A stretch of 64,000 nucleotides of DNA from Moniliophthora roreri (Eukaryota > Basidiomycota > Agaricomycetes > Agaricales > Marasmiaceae), in the NCBI GenBank assembly GCA_001466705.2, contig LATX02000201.1, positions 372,001 through 436,000 on the forward strand, written 5' to 3'. The notes beneath the pieces were generated by a model. The model saw only the letters and a list, made by a program, of their open reading frames with translations, searched no databases and was not told where the DNA came from. Below, one piece after another: positions 59,149-64,000 of the stretch. The translations under genes and the position numbers were made by a program. Position 1 is the stretch's first letter. Every line of letters begins with the position of its first letter.

Positions 59149-60034
59149 CAGTGCCGGACGCTCAAAGCCGACCACCCGGAGCCATCAAAACATGTACATG
59201 TAACTGCTCACCCAAATATCATTCTTTTATCTTGAAAAGCCGGACAATAGCGCGGAATGATATCCGATGAAAGATTAACTGACCACTTTCCCCCCAAAAT
59301 GGATTTTACTTTTTCAACAATACCGAAATCTGGAATAGGACCCTATTTCCTTTTATGGATATATATCCGGGAGATAATTCGAGCAGGATGACTTTCAACA
59401 GCATTTGCGCCTTGTACATTGCATGTAAATACTGTCAGTAATTGTTAATAACATTGACATCCATCATTATTCTTGCAGGGACCCGACGGTGTGACCGATA
59501 CTTCTTCACTGCAAACTAAAGCCGGAACCTCTACCACTTCATCATCTGGGTCTGAATCAGTAATCATTAGGTCTGGCCCATCACAAAATGCCTCCAGGGT
59601 AGTACAAAATGCAGCAGAAGGTATTTTCAACACCTCGTCATCCAAATCCGAGTCAGATGGGAGGTCTTCAGGCTGGTAATCGGGGTCAATGAGCGTCTCG
59701 AATGGATCCTTGTCCAAATTGGGTCCAAAAAACTGCTGGCCTTTGCGCTGCAATCTTGCCTGCTTGGAACGTCTACTGCGGGCGGGCATGAGGAAGGAAA
59801 TTCTTGGATTCTACATCTTCAAATTCGTCGTCGACTGGCGACCGGCGAGCGACGCCCTGGAAACAACCTGGAAAAACTATTTTTTCGATCCTAAAATCTG
59901 GAATTTGTCACGTGCACAGTATATTTTCGGACATTGCATTTCGACCCTGTTTCCCTCCAAATCATCAAAAATTTCCTCAGAATTCGCGCTCGGGGACCCG
60001 CTATCCAGTGGTCGGGTCTAAGTGACCGGCACTG
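59149..60034. mobile_element. Inverted-repeat DNA transposon with TA target sites (Tc1/mariner, pogo/Fot1-like)
   Basis: The left end reads CAGTGCCGGACGCTCAAAG, then CCGACCACCCGGA. The right end on the minus strand reads CAGTGCCGGTCACTTAGAC, then CCGACCACTGGA. These are about 31-bp imperfect terminal inverted repeats starting CAGTGCCGG. The dinucleotide TA flanks both sides (59147-59148 and 60035-60036), as expected for Tc1/mariner-superfamily elements; CCGACCAC-type ends are reminiscent of fungal Fot1/pogo elements. At 886 bp it is too short for a full transposase. It contains one acidic 114-codon frame on the minus strand. Confidence 0.75.
59445..59789 (-). CDS. Small acidic ORF inside the transposon
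   Basis: 114 residues from an ATG: MPARSRRSKQARLQRKGQQF, followed by an acidic middle rich in Asp/Pro (DPDYQPEDLPSDSDLDDEVL) and ending PCKNNDGCQCY. The basic start and acidic body are not those of a known transposase domain. It may be a remnant of an accessory ORF of the element. Whether it is expressed is unknown. Confidence 0.45.
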   Translation of the reverse strand: MPARSRRSKQARLQRKGQQFFGPNLDKDPFETLIDPDYQPEDLPSDSDLDDEVLKIPSAAFCTTLEAFCDGPDLMITDSDPDDEVVEVPALVCSEEVSVTPSGPCKNNDGCQCY

Positions 60035-60270
60035 TACAAGGCCTGCAATGTGTATACGCATGTAACCTCCATCAAAAGCGGTATTCGCGGCTTCTCACTG
60101 TTGGTATGAATAAATCATAACAAATTTCAAGTTGGCACATGCTAATTTTAATGATTTTAGCCTGAGTTTAGCTAATCCGCACCTTTGTCCGGTTCGACTG
60201 GAATTGTACAACGATTCTCGAAACTGTTCATCTTATCCACAGCCAGCTGGCTCAAGAATCGACCAAGAAC

Positions 60271-60656
60271 ATGCTGTTCAACTTCTACCTCGTAAATATC
60301 TTTCTGCTCATCTCTATGACTGCAGCAGCGCCTGTTGAAAACACCGCTGGTGAATCAGGTATGCCCTCACTTTTCCGTCGAACACGGACGAGGTAACTAC
60401 TCAAACACTTTTAGCCGTCGATGGAGCCGCAGCTTGCGGACTCGAATGCCCATGGGAGTACGGGAACAATCCATTAGGGGAGGTACCTCAGTCGTTGGGA
60501 TCATCCCGATTCATTTCAGGAACCCGCTCTAAGGAAAGGCCAATTTTGAAGGGGGAATCAGAATACATGCGCATGCAGAAACTTGTAATACTGGTTAAAT
60601 TGCGAATATGGTATCTAATCGCGAATTCATCGCCTGTTCTACAGCGTTCCGTCTGA
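60271..60656 (+). CDS. Candidate small secreted protein
   Basis: Exons 60271-60358 and 60415-60656 join in frame to 109 residues. MLFNFYLVNIFLLISMTAAA, then PVEN, looks like a signal peptide with cleavage after an AAA/AAP-type site. The mature part begins TAGESAVDGAAACGLECPWE, with only two close Cys, and is otherwise not recognised. The intron is canonical (GTATGC..TTTTAG). The last 20 codons overlap the 3' end of the adenylate-forming enzyme on the other strand, so the real 3' end may differ. RNA evidence would decide. Confidence 0.45.
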
Positions 60657-62603
60657 CGTTGCCTTTCGTTGCTGTTCTGATTAGCGAACGAGGTGGAACA
60701 ATGATGATACCGTTAGGAGATGCAATTCTTTCGTGCGGAAGCCGTTGGAGATGGGATCGTAAGTTGACGACTCTTTGAAATATTTCCTGACGCAGGCGCT
60801 CTTCAGGCATGTCTAAAGTCGCGGGCTCTACTATTAGCGCTGGAGAAGGTCTTCGACTGCCGATAACAACGCAGTCAAAGACTAGATCTGCACACGCCTT
60901 TCGAACATCATCTTCGACAGACCTGCGAATATCATTAGTATGATACTGAACAATTTGGGTTCAACTACCAACCTTGCGTCGCATTTGCAAGCATTCGCCA
61001 TCTTTATCCAATCATCATGGCGTCCTCTGTATATGAAGGCGCCCGGCTTCACTTCCTCAAATAAATCTCCAGTGTAGAAATGCCCATCTGGACTTCGGAA
61101 AGACTGATCGGGACAGTCTCCTGAATCTGATAATACGACAAGTTCTTTGAGTTGTATCCCGTTCTCATCGGCAGGGAGGTCATCGAAACGATATGACAGT
61201 AAGGGTGAGCCATCGTCTTTCTTCACAGACACAGTTCGCAGGTAATCTTCGCCGTCGGAATACCGCAGCCCTCTGCTTTGCAGAATTGGCACGCCGCATT
61301 CAGTAGATGCATAGATGTTCTCAAATCGGGTGAGTCACGCTGATTCCAGGATGAGGAAAAAAATTAACTCACAATGAGGTTAATCTTATGTTGTTGCGCC
61401 CATTCTAACTCATCCTTTGGCATTGATCCACCGCCATATACGATACAATCCAAACCGGAGAGTAATTCCTGGAGACCGGACTCGGGACGCTTTTGACATT
61501 CGCGGAACAACTTTACTAGTAATGCCGGGAACATACTCGCTCGATTGAGCCCACCGACATTAATCATTGTTCTAAGTTCCGTAGGTGATAGAAAGGGAGT
61601 CGTCTGTTGTATCACACATGAACCATGATAGAAGCCGCTCATAACGTCTGTATAGAAGCACCGGTGAATCCAATAACAGGAAAAAATCACTCGTGAGCAC
61701 ATACATGAAGCTTGTCCCATGTGGCAAATACTTCCACTGAGAGATGCCGTCAGTCAAACATTGACAGAAAGTTAACCAATTACGCACACCCAGGAGTTAA
61801 CATCTTGGACATTAGGGTTCGTCGGAATGAAGGCGTACTTCAGTTTCTGGACCAACGCATCCAGGTATTTATAACTGAACGGTACATGTTTGGGCATTCC
61901 AGATGTCGTCCCAGTCGAATGGAAAATGAGTGCAGTGTCTTCTGGAGCTACGTTGGGCATGTCTGCCAAAGTAAATTCGGATCCTTCCGATACCCAAGAA
62001 TCATCTAGCAGGTAACCGTCTTTAGATATCAATGATGGTAATAATTTAACGCCATTTGAGGAATTTGAAGACTTCTGGTGATATATCAGTCGTCCTCAAC
62101 TGACTGATACGGTTGTGTTGAACGTACCAAACTTCCTGGATCAAAGTATCCTTCTTGATAGATTAACGCCCTTGCATCAGATCTCTTCAGCAGCGATATG
62201 ACTAGCTCAACTGCGCTGGGGAAAAGGCTAAAGCATTGCGGTATGTATCCAGCTCTCGAGATGCCGTAGATGTGCAATAGATCGACGTAACAGAGTCCTT
62301 TCAAACTATTCAAGTCAGATCAGTCACGGATCTAGGCCAGTAGTAGCAAAGGACAACCAACCAGATACCCACAACAGATCGTGGTGGAATTCCTTCTCTT
62401 TGTAACCTCCACGCCCAATATTTAGCAAAGCGAAGCACGTCCTCATATAATTGTGTATATGTGACGATCTCATATCCCAATATATGTGGTGGTTGTGGGA
62501 CCTTTGACTCGTTTATCGCCGGTATCTTGAAGGCAGTTGCAGTCGGCCAGAGAGAGACCGCTCTTTCAAGATTCGTGAGATGTGTCTGAAAAGCGGAAGA
62601 CAT
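60595..62603 (-). CDS. Stand-alone adenylate-forming enzyme (AMP-binding, NRPS-like A domain)
   Basis: Start at 62603: MSSAFQTHLTNLERAVSLWP. Further exons read YEIVTYTQLYEDVLRFAKYW, LKGLCYVDLLHIYGISRAGY, LIFHSTGTTSGMPKHVPFSY (core A3 P-loop, S/T-G-T-T-x-G-x-P-K), GLDCIVYGGGSMPKDELEWA, NIYASTECGVPIL (A5), DGHFYTGDLFEEVKPGAFIY with RGRHDDWIKMANACKCDAR (A7-A8), and RTATKGNVRRNAVEQAM (A10 Lys region), with a stop at 60595-60597. It activates a carboxylic acid as the acyl-adenylate. No carrier (T) or reductase domain follows, unlike aminoadipate-reductase-like enzymes, so the acceptor must be CoA or another protein. The substrate cannot be told. Confidence 0.88.
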
Positions 62604-64000
62604 TGTACGGGCGGATAGATGGGTGTCTCGGCCTTTATATACGCGGTTACCGCTCGGTATGTGACAATTGCAGGATAAAGGTTACTTACCTGACTTCCGG
62701 GCTACAATCAGCTCGCTTGGGCGCCCATTCGGTAGATTTTCCGGAAGTAAGTATCATCAAAGTATCATCACCCTTGAATATCGGAGACCAAATCTGGCTA
62801 CGTATGAGAGCGCTCTTCAATTGCTCGCGCTTGCACCAAATAAAGGCCTTAGCAACCCGCTCAACATATTATGAAGATCATCCGACATCGAGGAGATATG
62901 AAGTGCTGAGGACAGTTAGGACCCCCGGATATGACGGGTTTATCGATGAGCATCATGACATGAGGAATGATTCCAGATATTGATGCAAGCGAGAGAAGTT
63001 CTTGTTTGTGGGTCAGGCGGGCACAATGGGCTTGTTGGAGGTGCGGTCCTGTGATGAAACGTTCGGCGGTCTGGATATGAGGTATTACGCGGCGTCGAAC
63101 AAGGAACTGAGATGGATCGACTGATACCTGCGCCGTAGCAGCAGACCCATGGATGCCCGGGGTCGTCGGAATATCTTGCACAGCTCATGTAGGATTTGAA
63201 AGACCGGTTGATTAACCGTAGTATGACAAGATAAATGGTAGCACATAATGCGAAAGAACTTCAAGGGAAGTGCCTTTTATGGTATTCGCTAAGTTGTAAT
63301 TTCATCCCCCCATTCTGGACTTTGGGTAAAGTGCGCAATATTATCTAAGGTACCAGTTTGATGAGAGGGTAGTGTTATCAGCGCTTCATCTACAACATAA
63401 GACAGTGGAGTAAAACCCACTATGAGTCACAGGGCCAAAATGTGTCAAATGTATCTTTTTCGCACACCCAATGGAGGATTGCATACGACGTGTCCTCGGT
63501 ACTCTGATGCCCTGAGATTCTCATTAATGTTTCGTCGAAGAAAGGATAAATGTATGACCCGCCAGCGGACATCTGCCAACAAAGTCTTGTCTTGACCTGG
63601 CGCTTACTGAGTTGCAGGCGCTTATTGCATGGCCTGAACAACGTGCAAAGGACAAAGAATGGAACCCATTTCATCGACAAGGTTGAAAGCTGTTGAAGGA
63701 CAAAGGTAGTCAGTGATGTTATTCGATAAACCAAGAAGGTAGATAAGGCGCCGAAGGCCGAGTCTATTTGAAGGCAGTAGAATACAAAAAGAACAAAGTG
63801 GCCGAAGAAGCACACACCTTCGAGTAGTCTTGTCAATCACACACTTTCTGCTTCTCTCGTATCATCTCAGGAGGATCATCGTAAACCCAATTTCGCCTCC
63901 CTTGCAACTCCTGCCACTAGCGCGTGTCCGCTTGTACACCAAGATACTAGTCAGTGACAGTTGACGAATGTAGCGCTCGAGGTGACAAAAAAGACGCCAA
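62604..64000. other. Window edge; possible partial minus-strand gene
   Basis: Minus-strand frames at 62861-63181 (reading DIPTTPGIHGSAATAQVSVD, then VRRRVIPHIQTAERFITGPH and LTHKQELLSLASISGI) and 63420-63840 have protein-like composition with intron-like breaks. I do not recognise a family. They may be exons of a gene that starts near or beyond the window end. Confidence 0.35.

Noticed and set aside
52323..62603. A biosynthetic gene cluster made of the methyltransferase and the adenylating enzyme
   Set aside because: They are about 7 kb apart with MsrA and DUF262 genes between them, and no other tailoring gene is adjacent; co-location alone is weak evidence.
1..64000. CRISPR arrays, rRNA and tRNA genes
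   Set aside because: No regularly spaced short repeats of the CRISPR kind, no rRNA-like sequence, and no cloverleaf that I could support by eye.

Overview
The window looks like chromosomal DNA of a mushroom-forming basidiomycete (Agaricomycetes). The signs are dense short introns of about 45-65 bp with GT..AG ends (five in the 331-residue MYND gene, about a dozen in the first P450), CT-rich promoters with poly-T/poly-A runs, and the gene families themselves: multicopper laccase, several cytochrome P450s, FMN split-barrel (pyridoxamine-phosphate-oxidase-like) proteins, MYND-finger proteins, a stand-alone adenylate-forming enzyme and a fungal DUF262 protein. No organism name can be given from the sequence alone. 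Genes were joined across introns by eye; several were checked for frame arithmetic to the base.

Layout. 1-5.4 kb: nothing recognisable. 5.5-8.07 kb: decayed laccase (+). 8.3-9.3 kb: intact FMN split-barrel gene, copy 1 (+), tail-to-tail with a broken MYND gene (-) at 9.67-10.92 kb. 11.45-14.02 kb: intact P450 A (-). 14.82-16.11 kb: intact MYND gene (+). 16.35-18.59 kb: P450 B pseudogene (-). 18.6-24.9 kb: a mosaic of duplicated pieces, holding a second (broken) FMN/MYND block, a chimeric P450 fragment made of A and B pieces, and two copies of a 1.7 kb segment of unknown content. 25.08-25.49 kb: a small inverted-repeat transposon with an 8-bp target duplication. 25.5-31.6 kb: gene-poor, homopolymer-rich DNA. 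31.60-32.82 kb: bHLH transcription factor (+). 32.8-36 kb: gene-poor, CT-rich. 36.05-42.44 kb: tandem segmental duplication, each unit with an FMN split-barrel gene (-); the second is split by a solo LTR. 42.77-45.14 kb: P450 C (+), followed by two copies of an unidentified coding relic. 46.52-48.61 kb: F-box protein (+), followed by degenerate repeats and a possible relic of the same gene. 52.32-53.53 kb: SAM methyltransferase (+). 54.15-54.84 kb: peptide methionine sulfoxide reductase MsrA (-). 56.25-58.24 kb: DUF262 protein (-). 59.15-60.03 kb: a second inverted-repeat DNA transposon with TA target sites. 60.27-60.66 kb: possible small secreted protein (+). 60.60-62.60 kb: adenylate-forming enzyme (-).

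The left two thirds are an accessory region shaped by repeated local duplication, decay and transposon insertion. Four FMN split-barrel copies, three MYND copies and four P450 or P450-derived loci lie within about 37 kb. The right third holds mostly single-copy genes (F-box, methyltransferase, MsrA, DUF262, AMP-binding) with no obvious shared pathway. I found no CRISPR array, rRNA or convincing tRNA, and no clear new multi-gene system. The most informative structures are the recombination mosaic and three well-delimited transposon insertions, one of which can be read directly against an uninterrupted paralogue.
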